Of a stretch of DNA of 64,000 bases, positions 16,397 to 27,905 are shown piece by piece. A model generated the notes under the pieces. The model searched no databases. It worked only from the letters and a program-made list of their open reading frames with translations, and had not been told where the DNA came from. Origin of the DNA: Vibrio atlanticus (lineage in GTDB: Bacteria > Pseudomonadota > Gammaproteobacteria > Enterobacterales > Vibrionaceae); the NCBI RefSeq assembly GCF_024347315.1, contig NZ_AP025460.1:2108001-2172000 (forward strand), in the 5' to 3' direction. Every line of letters starts with the position of its first letter. The first letter of the stretch is position 1. Both the position numbers and the translations under genes were made by a program.

Positions 16397-16780
16397 CTAC
16401 TTCGACTTTGCATTGGAAATACGGGTTGCTACCAAAACGCCAGCTAGGACAACTGCAACGACAAAAACCGGAGTTCCCCAATCTTTAGACAAATTAGCAG
16501 CAGCGTAGGCAGAAATAGCTGTAAGGACATACTCTGAAACTTGACACAAAATCCACCATTTTGACGTCTTTTCTGTTCCAAATGTATTGCTTATGACATT
16601 GGCTGAAGACCTTACGTGATCATGTGTAACTTCTCTTGGCATATCTTCTGCTTTTGCTGCATCACCAAAATTAAGTGATTTTTTATAGAGCACATTTGCA
16701 TAGTCACCTACGGTGGACTGATATCGCTTAACTCCTGACAGTGTGAAACCAGCCTCTTTTAATTCTTGATCTGTTTTCAA
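16397..16780 (-). CDS. Cassette protein with C-terminal membrane hairpin
   Basis: A 127-residue protein, family not recognised. The first 70 residues are soluble; two membrane segments follow (about 75-97 and 103-122), with a short basic tail. The start is a TTG at 16780 with an AGG five bases upstream; no ATG gives a better frame. It shares the 2-TM layout with its downstream partner, suggesting a two-component membrane complex (inference). A 115-base leader with its own extended -10 promoter separates it from the attC of the previous cassette. Confidence 0.6.
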   Translation of the reverse strand: MKTDQELKEAGFTLSGVKRYQSTVGDYANVLYKKSLNFGDAAKAEDMPREVTHDHVRSSANVISNTFGTEKTSKWWILCQVSEYVLTAISAYAAANLSKDWGTPVFVVAVVLAGVLVATRISNAKSK

Positions 16781-16828
16781 AATACCTAACCTTTGTGGAA
16801 CAACTCTTAATTTCTTATAAATCAGAAT

Positions 16829-16837
16829 ATTATATCA
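16829..16837 (-). promoter_or_regulatory. Extended -10 promoter inside the second cassette
   Basis: The minus strand reads TGATATAAT, an exact TGnTATAAT extended -10 element, about 49 bases before the TTG start at 16780. No good -35 hexamer is seen. Many cassettes lack promoters, so this one could be expressed away from attI. Confidence 0.5.
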
Positions 16838-16894
16838 CATCAAATTTTTATACATTCTAAATTTGCTCCTAAACTATCGATTTGTTGTGAGTGC

Positions 16895-17014
16895 TAACGC
16901 CTGCATAACACGTTTACTACTAAGCAATTATACTTAATATTGACGGCTTAAAACGAGAAACACTCGGCAAACTGAGATTGTCGAGTGTAGTAAATCGTGT
17001 TGATGCATTTGTTA
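16895..17014 (-). repeat. attC site of the first cassette
   Basis: About 120 bp. The minus strand begins TAACAAATGCATCAACACG and ends CGTGTTATGCAGGCGTTA. Arms pair as TTTACTAC/GTAGTAAA, AACACG/CGTGTT and TGCAT/ATGCA, separated by unpaired A and C on one strand (the extrahelical bases that orient attC recombination) and an unpaired central spacer, with TAAC/GTTA cores at the tips. This is the architecture of a functional attC. It begins 11 bases after the ATPase stop codon. Confidence 0.88.
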
Positions 17015-17025
17015 ACTGGCATTTT

Positions 17026-18783
17026 CTACGATTGAACCGTTGCTATACCTAGATTAGTTTCCATTCGTCTACACGCGTCTACAAAACAAGTATGAAGTTC
17101 TTCTATGCTAGCAACCTTAAGCCCAAAACCTAGCTCACCACTTAAGACAACAAGCATTGCAGATATCTCCTTAAGAGTCTCAATCTCAAGTTGAAAAAAG
17201 TCTTGAATATTAGCAAACCTGTACCGATGTCGATTAAACCTAACGAACTGGAACAACTCTTCATTAGACCAACAAAGGATGGCATCCCTAATTACTTCAA
17301 CGCCAATATCTTGATAGATAGCTGTATGCATTAAGCTTTGATGGGCTTCATTTTGAACACTAGACCACGACTTAATAAATCTTTGAGAAAAATCTGTGTA
17401 CTTATTATTCCGAGATAAGATATCAATCTCATCTTTTTTTGCATAATATGCCTTACTTACTTCTTCATTATAAAAATTAGTTCTGTAATCATGATCGAAT
17501 GTGCCATTTTCAATTGGCACAGTAAAACGACTGATTTCGACACTTTTGCATATATCCAATAATTCTTCTTTAGAATATTTAGACGACTCTATAATTTTAT
17601 TATCTAGCATATAAAGGTATATATCACACATGCTAAACCACTGATAAGAATCAATATCAGTTACAGTTGACATATTCTCTTCAAGTAACGTAACACCTGC
17701 TGTAAATTCATCCACTGACAGTTGATTTTGTGCCCATATTGATTTCATTGAATCAAGAAGTGTTTGTTTTATTGGTAAATTAAGCTCTTCTTTTAAAGAA
17801 TCAAACTCAAAAAGCCCATCACAACAATAAGAAATTAATTTTTTATTTACACCATAGAAGTTATCACTAAAAATATTGTCTAGCCTTTCATATTTACTAT
17901 TTTCAGATTCTTCAGTATTTTCGGCCATTTGACGAATAATTCGGGTATCAATAGCATCAATAATTTGCTCTTTAGAAAATCCATATTCAAATTTCGCACA
18001 ACAAATTCTAATGATCTCCCCCAATACCCTCGATAGTGCTTGGTCTAAAATAAAATTATCAATATTTTCAATCTCGCTTTTAATACGGGTGAATTTTGCA
18101 ATAGCTCGTTTTAAAACACGAATATTTCTTGAATCAATAGATGTTATATTTAAAAGAAGTTCATTAGCTAATTGTTCATCAATACTTTCATAAGTATTTT
18201 TTAGGATGTCGACCACTTCTTCGTGAGTAAAACTAAATTTGTACTTATCAGCAAACACTTTCTCTACGTCACTTTTACAATCTAGTTTGTCTTCATTAGC
18301 TACACACACAACTCTGATGTCTTTTGACTCAGCTAAACTTAAACACTCCCCTAAAATATTTTTAACCAATTTCTCATCGGCTACACGCTCTAAATCATCT
18401 AAGATTAAGACACAATTATTAAGCTCACCATACAATTTATACTTGTATGCACCTGCAGCACCACTTATAACAGCTCCAACACCTCTTTCACCTAAGTTGT
18501 TTGCCGCACCATCAATCCCCTTGGCGAAGAATTTAGCAAATACGGACGCTTCTTCTTGATCTGTCAGCGACAACGAAATTATTTTATCTCTAAAGTCATC
18601 AATACTTGAAATCCCATACAGAGAAAAGAAATAAACTTTTTGTGAAAAGGTTTGTTCAATTCTTTCGATTAAGTGATTACGTATAAAATGCGTCTTGCCA
18701 CTACCCCATCCTCCATCTAGCAAAACTACTTGAGGAAAAGACGTATCACTCAATAACTCTATTATTTGATCTGCTTGTTTCAC
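17026..18783 (-). CDS. KAP-like P-loop ATPase, first integron cassette
   Basis: A 585-residue cytoplasmic P-loop NTPase. Walker A is 'GGWGSGKTHF' (24-33) and Walker B 'CVLILDDLERV' with D129/D130; 'RVVCVANEDKLD' looks like the sensor strand. The long C-terminal two-thirds is helical and unrecognised. The layout resembles KAP/STAND-type ATPases such as the phage-exclusion protein PifA (from memory). The start is taken as GTG 18783, with GAGG five bases upstream; GTG 18789 is too close. As the attI-proximal cassette it should be best expressed. A defence role is an inference. Its AT-rich coding sequence differs from the flanking core genes. Confidence 0.75.
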   Translation of the reverse strand: MKQADQIIELLSDTSFPQVVLLDGGWGSGKTHFIRNHLIERIEQTFSQKVYFFSLYGISSIDDFRDKIISLSLTDQEEASVFAKFFAKGIDGAANNLGERGVGAVISGAAGAYKYKLYGELNNCVLILDDLERVADEKLVKNILGECLSLAESKDIRVVCVANEDKLDCKSDVEKVFADKYKFSFTHEEVVDILKNTYESIDEQLANELLLNITSIDSRNIRVLKRAIAKFTRIKSEIENIDNFILDQALSRVLGEIIRICCAKFEYGFSKEQIIDAIDTRIIRQMAENTEESENSKYERLDNIFSDNFYGVNKKLISYCCDGLFEFDSLKEELNLPIKQTLLDSMKSIWAQNQLSVDEFTAGVTLLEENMSTVTDIDSYQWFSMCDIYLYMLDNKIIESSKYSKEELLDICKSVEISRFTVPIENGTFDHDYRTNFYNEEVSKAYYAKKDEIDILSRNNKYTDFSQRFIKSWSSVQNEAHQSLMHTAIYQDIGVEVIRDAILCWSNEELFQFVRFNRHRYRFANIQDFFQLEIETLKEISAMLVVLSGELGFGLKVASIEELHTCFVDACRRMETNLGIATVQS

Positions 18784-18799
18784 AATCACCTCAAAATTA

Positions 18800-18870
18800 T
18801 TAATGCCAGTTAACAGCTCTTAGACAGAAAAATTCTGCATTTAAATGTAGAATTTTTCTATCTAGTATCT
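18800..18870 (-). other. Putative attI with core GTTAAC and palindrome
   Basis: The divergent space between intI and the first cassette holds a GTTAAC (18809-18814) where the cassette leader begins, the expected place of the attI crossover, and a 17-bp near-perfect palindrome at 18826-18859 (one mismatched pair). The attI call rests on position; binding sites for the integrase cannot be confirmed by eye. Confidence 0.45.
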
Positions 18871-18997
18871 TGATGAAGTTAACCATACCCCGTTTTTATG
18901 AAAACTAACAGCAACTTAAGCACTACGAGCATCTGCCTGAATCCCAAAATACAGATTTTTTCTATATAGAATGAATTGATGTGCCAAACTGAAACTC

Positions 18998-19014
18998 ATG
19001 TATATATAACCAGT
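18998..19014 (+). promoter_or_regulatory. LexA-like box before intI
   Basis: ATGTATATATAACCAGT matches 14 of 17 positions of the strong box CTGTATATATATACAGT and ends 10 bases before the intI ATG. SOS control of intI genes in Vibrio is established; here the box suggests cassette shuffling upon DNA damage. Confidence 0.65.
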
Positions 19015-19024
19015 TAAAATTAAA

Positions 19025-19999
19025 ATGCAAAAATCACCATTTCTAGCCTACATACAAGAGTATATGTTGGGGAGACACTATGCTCTTCGTACTACACAGG
19101 CGTACATTTATTGGATTCACCAGTACATTCTTTATCATAATAAAAAGCATCCCAGAAGTTTGACTTCAAGGCATGTAGAAGACTTCTTGACGCACTTAGT
19201 TGTTGATAGGAAGTCAGCACAGAAAACGCAGAGCCTAGCCCTCAATGCGATAGTCTTTTTATACAAAGAAATCATCCAAGAACCCATTGAACTTGATATG
19301 CAGTTTCGCCGTTCAGACAAATCCCGAAAGTTGCCAACGGTTATGACTCCAGAAGAAATTGGCAGGTTCTTTAACCACTGCTCACCTAACTTCAAATTAC
19401 CTTACCAATTAATGTATGGGTCAGGCCTACGGTTGATGGAGTGTCTACGCTTACGAATGCAAGACATCGACTATGACTACAAATCAGTGCGAGTGTGGCA
19501 AGGAAAAGGAGGAAAGAACCGTATAGTGACAATAGCCCCCGAGCTTTTTCCCGCAATCAAGTTACAACAACAGAAATCCGCAGAATACTATCAGCAAGAT
19601 ATACATGATAAAGCTTTTTCTGGCGTATACCTGCCCGACTCTCTAGCTAAAAAATACCCGAGTGCAGAAAGAAGCTTAAATTGGCAATTTCTTTTTCCTT
19701 CTGCTCGTCTGGCCCCCGATTTACGAACAGGTGAATTACGTAGGCATCATATTCATCCAACAGCGCTACAAAAACACATTAAGGTCGCTAGCCAAAAATC
19801 CGACATTGAGAAAAACATTTCCTGCCACACTTTAAGGCATTCATTTGCGACGCACCTTCTTCAAAGCGGTGCTGATATTAGAACAGTTCAAGAACAGCTT
19901 GGACATACCGATCTAAAAACAACGCAAATATATACTCACATCATAGATAGAGGAGCCAACGGCGTAATTAGTCCACTATCAAGAATATTCGTTAAGTAA
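19025..19999 (+). CDS. intI: Integron integrase (IntIA-type tyrosine recombinase)
   Basis: A 324-residue integrase that recombines attC and attI. Catalytic residues are R136 ('GSGLRLMECLRLR'), H268-x-x-R271 ('HTLRHSFATHLL'), H294 ('QLGHTDLKTTQ') and Y303 ('IYTHI'). The IntI-specific extra segment is present around 190-222 ('VYLPDSLAKKYPSAER', 'FLFPS'). Length and the end 'SPLSRI' match V. cholerae IntIA as I recall it. It diverges from the cassettes as integrons require and appears intact. In the well-known large Vibrio arrays intI neighbours rplT; here it is followed by a cytochrome P450 gene. Confidence 0.93.
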   Translation: MQKSPFLAYIQEYMLGRHYALRTTQAYIYWIHQYILYHNKKHPRSLTSRHVEDFLTHLVVDRKSAQKTQSLALNAIVFLYKEIIQEPIELDMQFRRSDKSRKLPTVMTPEEIGRFFNHCSPNFKLPYQLMYGSGLRLMECLRLRMQDIDYDYKSVRVWQGKGGKNRIVTIAPELFPAIKLQQQKSAEYYQQDIHDKAFSGVYLPDSLAKKYPSAERSLNWQFLFPSARLAPDLRTGELRRHHIHPTALQKHIKVASQKSDIEKNISCHTLRHSFATHLLQSGADIRTVQEQLGHTDLKTTQIYTHIIDRGANGVISPLSRIFVK

Positions 20000-20176
20000 T
20001 TGTCGGGGAATCTCGGGTTCCGAGGTTTCGTAAACTTAGCGGCTAACCACTCACTTACATACCTTTACTTAACAAACCAGGAAACTTGCTAAATTAAATG
20101 GTGACTTTTACTTATCGCTCTAGCCGTAACTTCCGTATTGTTACGCGCCATCAATGATATACATAAGGAAATGCAA

Positions 20177-21550
20177 ATGAAGCGAATTGAGCAACTACCA
20201 ATGCCACCCACTTCTGGTGTTTTAGGACATGTGAGCTATTTAAAAAAGTCCAATGTTCATCAACAAATGTTGTGTTGGATTAAAGAGTACGGTGCTCATT
20301 TTCGTTTAAAACTAGGCATGAAAGATGTACTTGTATTGTCTGATGCAGCTCAAATCAAATCAGTGTTGAAATCGAGACCGGATGAGTTTCGCCGCCTAAA
20401 GAATATCGAGAGTGTCTTTGATGAAATCGGTCTTAATGGCGTATTCTCTGCTGAAGAGGAACGTTGGAAGCATCAACGAAAATTAACAGAACCGATGTTT
20501 CAACCGAGTCACCTTAAACATTTTCACCCTCAGTTAAGCGTGATTACAGAGCGTTTGGGAAAGCACCTTGAAATGCTAGCGGAATCAGGAGAAGTGGTCG
20601 AATTAGTCTCTGAATTTAAAAAATACACTGTCGATGTAACATCTCTGCTAGCGTTCGGGGAAGACTTTAACTCTATAGAACAAACAACGGTGCCACTAAG
20701 TAAAAGCTTACAAAACGTATTTCCGGTAATAAATCAACGCTGTAGTTCTCCAATTCCATTGTGGCGTTTTTTCAAAACGAAAAAAGACAAGCTGTTTGAT
20801 ACCAGTTTGGAAGACATTGGGCATTTCGTTTATGGGTGTATTGAAAAACAACGCGCTCGTCTGGTTCACGAACCAGTCCTTAAAGATTCACCAGAGAACA
20901 TGCTGCAAATCATGTTATTGGAACAAGAACAAGATTCCTCATTAACTGACCAAGATATTATGGCTAATGCGATTACCCTTCTATTAGCGGGTGAAGATAC
21001 CACAGCGAATACACTGGCATGGATGGCGTTCTTAGTCAGCGGCAATCGCAGTAGTGAGTTGGCCTTACAAGATGAACTTGACGCCCTAGGGAAGAGAAAG
21101 GTCTTAGAATGGCCGCTTCCTCGAACACCTTATATGACAGCGGTGATGTATGAAGCCATGCGATTAAAGCCGGTAGCACCACAACTTTATTTGGAACCCA
21201 CACGAGACACTCAGATTGGTGACATCGAAGTAAAAAAAGACACACCTGTTTTTGTAATGCTACACGCGAATGGTTTTGACCCTGATTTATTTGAAGATCC
21301 AACAACGTTTAACCCGAATCGTTGGGTAGAAAAAGATGGCGCTTCCTTCTCTAACCTTCAGCCGTTTGGTGGAGGAGCAAGGCTATGCCCTGGACGCTCA
21401 TTGGCCATGATGGAAATAAAACTCGCCTTTCATACATTGTTTAAAGAATTCAGCATCGAGCCACAACAAGCCCCTGAAGCTGTGGTTGAACAGTTTGCGT
21501 TCACGATGTCTCCTGTTGGGTTTAATGTAAAAATAACCAAGCGAAGTTAG
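20177..21550 (+). CDS. Cytochrome P450
   Basis: A 457-residue soluble haem-thiolate monooxygenase. I-helix 'AGEDTT' (271-276), ExxR 'EAMR' (326-329), PERF-like 'FNPNRW' and haem loop 'PFGGGARLCPG' with Cys404 as axial ligand. All signatures are intact. It needs electrons from a ferredoxin/reductase not encoded nearby. The ATG at 20177 has AAGGAA six bases upstream; earlier starts add residues with no family support. The gene lies 177 bases past intI and is followed by a terminator. The substrate is unknown; fatty acid or sterol-like oxidation is common in this group. Confidence 0.92.
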   Translation: MKRIEQLPMPPTSGVLGHVSYLKKSNVHQQMLCWIKEYGAHFRLKLGMKDVLVLSDAAQIKSVLKSRPDEFRRLKNIESVFDEIGLNGVFSAEEERWKHQRKLTEPMFQPSHLKHFHPQLSVITERLGKHLEMLAESGEVVELVSEFKKYTVDVTSLLAFGEDFNSIEQTTVPLSKSLQNVFPVINQRCSSPIPLWRFFKTKKDKLFDTSLEDIGHFVYGCIEKQRARLVHEPVLKDSPENMLQIMLLEQEQDSSLTDQDIMANAITLLLAGEDTTANTLAWMAFLVSGNRSSELALQDELDALGKRKVLEWPLPRTPYMTAVMYEAMRLKPVAPQLYLEPTRDTQIGDIEVKKDTPVFVMLHANGFDPDLFEDPTTFNPNRWVEKDGASFSNLQPFGGGARLCPGRSLAMMEIKLAFHTLFKEFSIEPQQAPEAVVEQFAFTMSPVGFNVKITKRS

Positions 21551-21581
21551 CTTACAAATAGACCTATCGAGAGCCAATGAT

Positions 21582-21604
21582 AAAGCCGAACCATCGGCTT
21601 TTTC
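21582..21604 (+). terminator. P450 terminator
   Basis: An 8-bp stem AAAGCCGA / TCGGCTTT with a four-base loop, followed by further Ts, 31 bases after the P450 stop. Confidence 0.8.
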
Positions 21605-21606
21605 GT

Positions 21607-21898
21607 CTATTTCAACTCATCCAACACTTCATAGCATTCAGTGTCTATTTTCAGATAAGTACCTTGATCTAAAGCTATCGTATGAAATTCTGGGTCACCC
21701 ACATCATTAACCAAATTGACTTCAAGCCAAACTTTGCCAAATTCATCGATATACCAAACTCGCCACAAAAAGATTAGACTGTACAAGCAGCTGATAAAGC
21801 TTGTAGGTCATATACAAGTCTGAACCCGCTTTCTGTGATGCTTCAATGAGATCATCAGGAATACTCACGACTTGAACTAAATAATTCACTTCAATCAT
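21607..21898 (-). pseudogene. Frameshifted small gene
   Basis: From ATG 21898 the minus strand reads MIEVNYLVQVVSIPDDLIEA and continues in good coding sequence to a stop after about 50 codons. Just before that stop a second frame opens with WRVWYIDEFGKVWLEVNL and runs to a TAG at 21609-21607. The span (292 bases) is one base over a multiple of three, so one base gain (or two-base loss) near 21770-21790 explains it. Family unknown; the joined product would be about 96 residues. Confidence 0.65.
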
Positions 21899-22027
21899 AA
21901 AGCCTCAAATTATTAAATCACTAAAAACCAAGTTACAACAAAACCCAGTGAGAGACATGCTTTCCACCGCCTATCTCTAACACTCTATAGATACTCTTTA
22001 ATGGCAGAGATGCCATGCCAAGTGCGT

Positions 22028-22423
22028 CTACTCGTATATTTTCCCATTATGCTTTAGCCAGCCATGAGCATGGTGATTCCGAGGATCTTTGTGGGTCCAG
22101 TGCATCACCCCACCTTTCTTGTTCCATTCATACTCCCCATAAAATTCAACTCTATCGCCCTTTCTCAATCCCTGAATACGAGGAGCTAAATCAATATTAT
22201 GTGCCACCAGCAAAGTTTGTCCGCTGTCGAGTCTTAAGATAAACTTCTGATGTCGAGAGCCTTTATTATCGTCTGGAAGCAATCGTGAAACTAAACCCGA
22301 ACCACGTACTTGAACATCACTTTGGTGATTTTGGTAAGCTTGCTTAAGTCGCGCATCATTGGCCTGAACATGGCTGACACCAAAGCAGAGCAATACCAAA
22401 AATAGAGTAATAAACTTTTTCAT
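22028..22423 (-). CDS. DUF3465 family secreted protein
   Basis: A 131-residue exported protein with a signal peptide (about 1-21, ending 'SHVQA'). The mature part, with 'HQKFILRLDSGQTLLVAHNIDLAPRI', 'GDRVEFYGEYEWN' and 'WTHKDP', matches DUF3465, a small OB-like family common in Vibrio. The function is unknown. The start MKKFITLF at 22423 has an AAAGGA just upstream; the longer frame adds eight basic residues. Confidence 0.8.
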   Translation of the reverse strand: MKKFITLFLVLLCFGVSHVQANDARLKQAYQNHQSDVQVRGSGLVSRLLPDDNKGSRHQKFILRLDSGQTLLVAHNIDLAPRIQGLRKGDRVEFYGEYEWNKKGGVMHWTHKDPRNHHAHGWLKHNGKIYE

Positions 22424-22490
22424 TCCTTTTATTCCTTTCTTTTCCATACAGGGATATCCATTGAGGCTACAAATCTACGTAAGTATCAAT

Positions 22491-22739
22491 TTAACGATGC
22501 TTATACTGAGTAGGGCAATAACCTCTAGATACATCTGAGCTACGAAGTTTTACGTGCTTGGTAGAGCGACCAGAAACGCGAGTACGCCACAACTTGAAAC
22601 TGCCAAGCTTCAAACGACTGCGCATCAAGCGAATCACCTCTGATTCATTTAAACCAAATTGCAGTTCTATTGCTTCAAACGGCGTTCTGTCTTCCCACGC
22701 CATTTCAATAATTCTTGATTCAGTCTCTTTAGATAACAT
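22491..22739 (-). CDS. TIGR03643 family protein (DUF2805)
   Basis: An 82-residue basic protein. 'IIEMAWEDRTPFEAIELQFGLNESEVIRLMR' is the family signature and looks like a helix-turn-helix; the tail is rich in Arg/Lys/Ser ('VSGRSTKHVKLR') and ends 'GYCPTQYKHR'. The biochemical role is unknown; DNA or RNA binding is plausible from charge. Confidence 0.82.
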   Translation of the reverse strand: MLSKETESRIIEMAWEDRTPFEAIELQFGLNESEVIRLMRSRLKLGSFKLWRTRVSGRSTKHVKLRSSDVSRGYCPTQYKHR

Positions 22740-23237
22740 CTTTGCCTACTCATCTTCAATTAAATGAACAGAAATACGTTCCTTCTTGCTCATTAGATCA
22801 AAGACTTATCGCTTAAATTGAAAAACCCCAACATCCAAAAAGCAACGGCAGAATTACTAATCCATCAAGTCATCAAGTCCGTTTATGGCTAAAGATTAAA
22901 ACAGGATGCCGAAGATGCGACATCGCAATAACCTGAACCAATACAAAGTAATTTCGAAAAAACGTAAAACCACAAACCACACTAGTTCGATTTGTAACCA
23001 CTTATTACATTGAATTTTTTTAAATAAACCCCTACCCAAAAGTCTACTGAACGGTGGTCACATTACACCATACTTATCATAGGTAATACGGCCATCCACC
23101 CTCTTATTTATCACATTTTGGAATACCAAAATCATTCAATTGAACTCATCAACACAGCTTATTAATTAAGCAATTGAACTCATAACCTAGACCCTGTACG
23201 CTTACACTATGCACACGGTTACTTAATGGAGATCACA
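22740..23237. other. Intergenic region with a 13-bp direct repeat
   Basis: No gene is seen. CAATTGAACTCAT occurs twice, at 23137-23149 and 23171-23183 (34 bases apart), shortly before the small + strand gene, so it could be a regulator site. The rest is AT-rich without clear structure. Confidence 0.5.
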
Positions 23238-23429
23238 ATGAACGAACTACTGACAAGCGCCATGGAACAGAAACAACGAACAACAGTGACCAGTTTATTC
23301 GCAAGGAATGGATTTAAGATCGCAGCCACTGATTTTGATGATGTGACTTTTGAACGTGAAAGCGTATTGGTCAATGTTCGATTCGATGCATCTTCCAACG
23401 TCGAATCGATTTCGGTTCTTAACGACTAA
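23238..23429 (+). CDS. Small hypothetical protein
   Basis: A 63-residue soluble protein starting MNELLTSAMEQKQ, family not recognised. Helix then two or three strands are likely ('VLVNVRFDASSNVESISVLND'). A GGAG six bases before ATG 23238 fixes the start. No adjacent gene suggests a role. Confidence 0.55.
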   Translation: MNELLTSAMEQKQRTTVTSLFARNGFKIAATDFDDVTFERESVLVNVRFDASSNVESISVLND

Positions 23430-23629
23430 CGAGAGACTCGATGCAAGCAGGTCGCTAGAATGATTGAATGAACAACATTCGGCTCATTTTAGCGCATCTT
23501 GCTAGCTGTCCTTTGCTACTTCATCACCATCCTCTCTTCCAAAAGCCACCGAGTGACAATTAGGCCAATAACTCGCAATTCCATGAGCTTGGCTTATATT
23601 TATTAATACCCTTTGAACAAAAATTCGAA

Positions 23630-24058
23630 ATGATGCCTATGTTCCTAACTCGGTTAATTTATGTCAGTACACTTTCCGAATGTTGTGATTCCAAAGCACT
23701 GGATGAAATACTCACTATCTCACGAGACCACAATCGGCAGAGCCATCTAACAGGGCTTCTCAGTCATAATCAAAAGTACTTTCTTCAATGCATTGAAGGC
23801 TCTAGGGAGGCGGTAAACCATACCTACAATCACATCCTAAACGATAAGCGGCACGAGAGAGTGACCATACTGTATTTTAAGGAAGTTGATTGTCGAGAGT
23901 TTGGAGATTGGTCAATGGGAGACATTCCGCAGTCTAATTTGACTGAACTGTTGAACTTACAATTTTCGACTTCGGATCAATTTAACCCATACGAAATGTC
24001 TGGCGAAAGTGCTTATAAAATGCTTTTAGAGTTAAAGCAAAATCTGCCGTCTGAGTGA
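23630..24058 (+). CDS. BLUF-domain blue-light sensor protein
   Basis: A 142-residue single-domain BLUF photoreceptor that binds FAD. The key residues are present: Y11 ('LIYVS'), N35 ('RDHNRQSHLTGLL'), Q53 ('YFLQCIEG'), and W94-S-M96 ('FGDWSMG'). No output domain is fused, so it probably signals by protein-protein contact. The start could be any of three ATGs (23630-23639); no good ribosome binding site is seen. Confidence 0.88.
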   Translation: MMPMFLTRLIYVSTLSECCDSKALDEILTISRDHNRQSHLTGLLSHNQKYFLQCIEGSREAVNHTYNHILNDKRHERVTILYFKEVDCREFGDWSMGDIPQSNLTELLNLQFSTSDQFNPYEMSGESAYKMLLELKQNLPSE

Positions 24059-24123
24059 CCTAATTTTCAAACGGCAAGCCTTAGAACGATGATGTCGATT
24101 CAAGGGTAAGTAATCCTCTTTCA

Positions 24124-24145
24124 AGCCCGAGTTCATACTCGGGCT
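24124..24145. terminator. Hairpin between BLUF gene and nrdF
   Basis: Perfect 9-bp stem AGCCCGAGT / ACTCGGGCT with a TCAT loop between two convergent genes. There is no clear T-run. Confidence 0.55.
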
Positions 24146-24151
24146 ATTCGT

Positions 24152-27264
<3,113 letters not shown>

Positions 27265-27272
<8 letters not shown>

Positions 27273-27663
27273 GATGTTTCCAAAATTGTTCTAACCCATT
27301 TGTCACGATATCAATATCGCTCTGGATTCCAGATAGTTCGAAACGGTACAACAGCGGCACATTGCATTTTTCAGCGACAATGGCACCTCCGCGAGCAAAA
27401 AGAGCTCCAAAGTTTCGATTTCCCGATGCAATCACACCTTTAATCAATGCTCGATTATTCGGGTTATTCAATAGACTTATAACAGAGTTAGGCACAGCTC
27501 CTCGCCCCTCACCATCGGCATAAGTCGGGCATATGAGTACGAATGGTTGCTCAATCTCTAGCGTCCTTCCATTGGCCTCAGTAGGAAGCCTAATCGCAGG
27601 TAATCCTAGCTGTTCGACAAACCGCTTCGTATTCCCCGAAGCGCTAGAGTAATAAACAATCAT
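27265..27663 (-). CDS. nrdI: NrdI flavodoxin-like protein
   Basis: A 132-residue flavoprotein that supplies the oxidant for Mn2-tyrosyl radical assembly in NrdF. The N-terminus '[19 protein letters not shown]' is the FMN phosphate loop; '[13 protein letters not shown]' is the second family motif. It overlaps nrdE by 8 bases and abuts nrdH. Confidence 0.94.
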
Positions 27664-27884
27664 TAACCCAACGCGCTGATCATGTCAGGTCTAAAACCAG
27701 ACCAGTGGCGGTCATTGGCCACAACCACGGGAGCTTGTCGATAACCCATTGATTGAACTCTTTCCATTGCGATTTCGTCGCACGTTAAATCAACAACTGT
27801 ATGCTCAATACCTTTGCTCTGTAACGCCTTAACCGTTGCTGTGCATTGCACACACTGTGGCTTGGAATAAACGATGACATCCAT
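27663..27884 (-). CDS. nrdH: NrdH glutaredoxin-like redoxin
   Basis: A 73-residue reductant of NrdE, with a CVQC active site ('SKPQCVQCTATVKAL') and the thioredoxin-reductase docking end 'WSGFRPDMI'. The start MDVIVYSK at 27884 is preferred over one 15 bases upstream by family length. First gene of nrdHIEF, reading from the Fur-controlled divergent region. Confidence 0.93.
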   Translation of the reverse strand: MDVIVYSKPQCVQCTATVKALQSKGIEHTVVDLTCDEIAMERVQSMGYRQAPVVVANDRHWSGFRPDMISALG

Positions 27885-27905
27885 ATTATACAACCTCAAC
27901 TAAAT

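Noticed and set aside
20014..20027. Hairpin after intI (CTCGG / CCGAG) as a terminator
   Set aside because: The stem is short and no T-run follows, so I did not list it.
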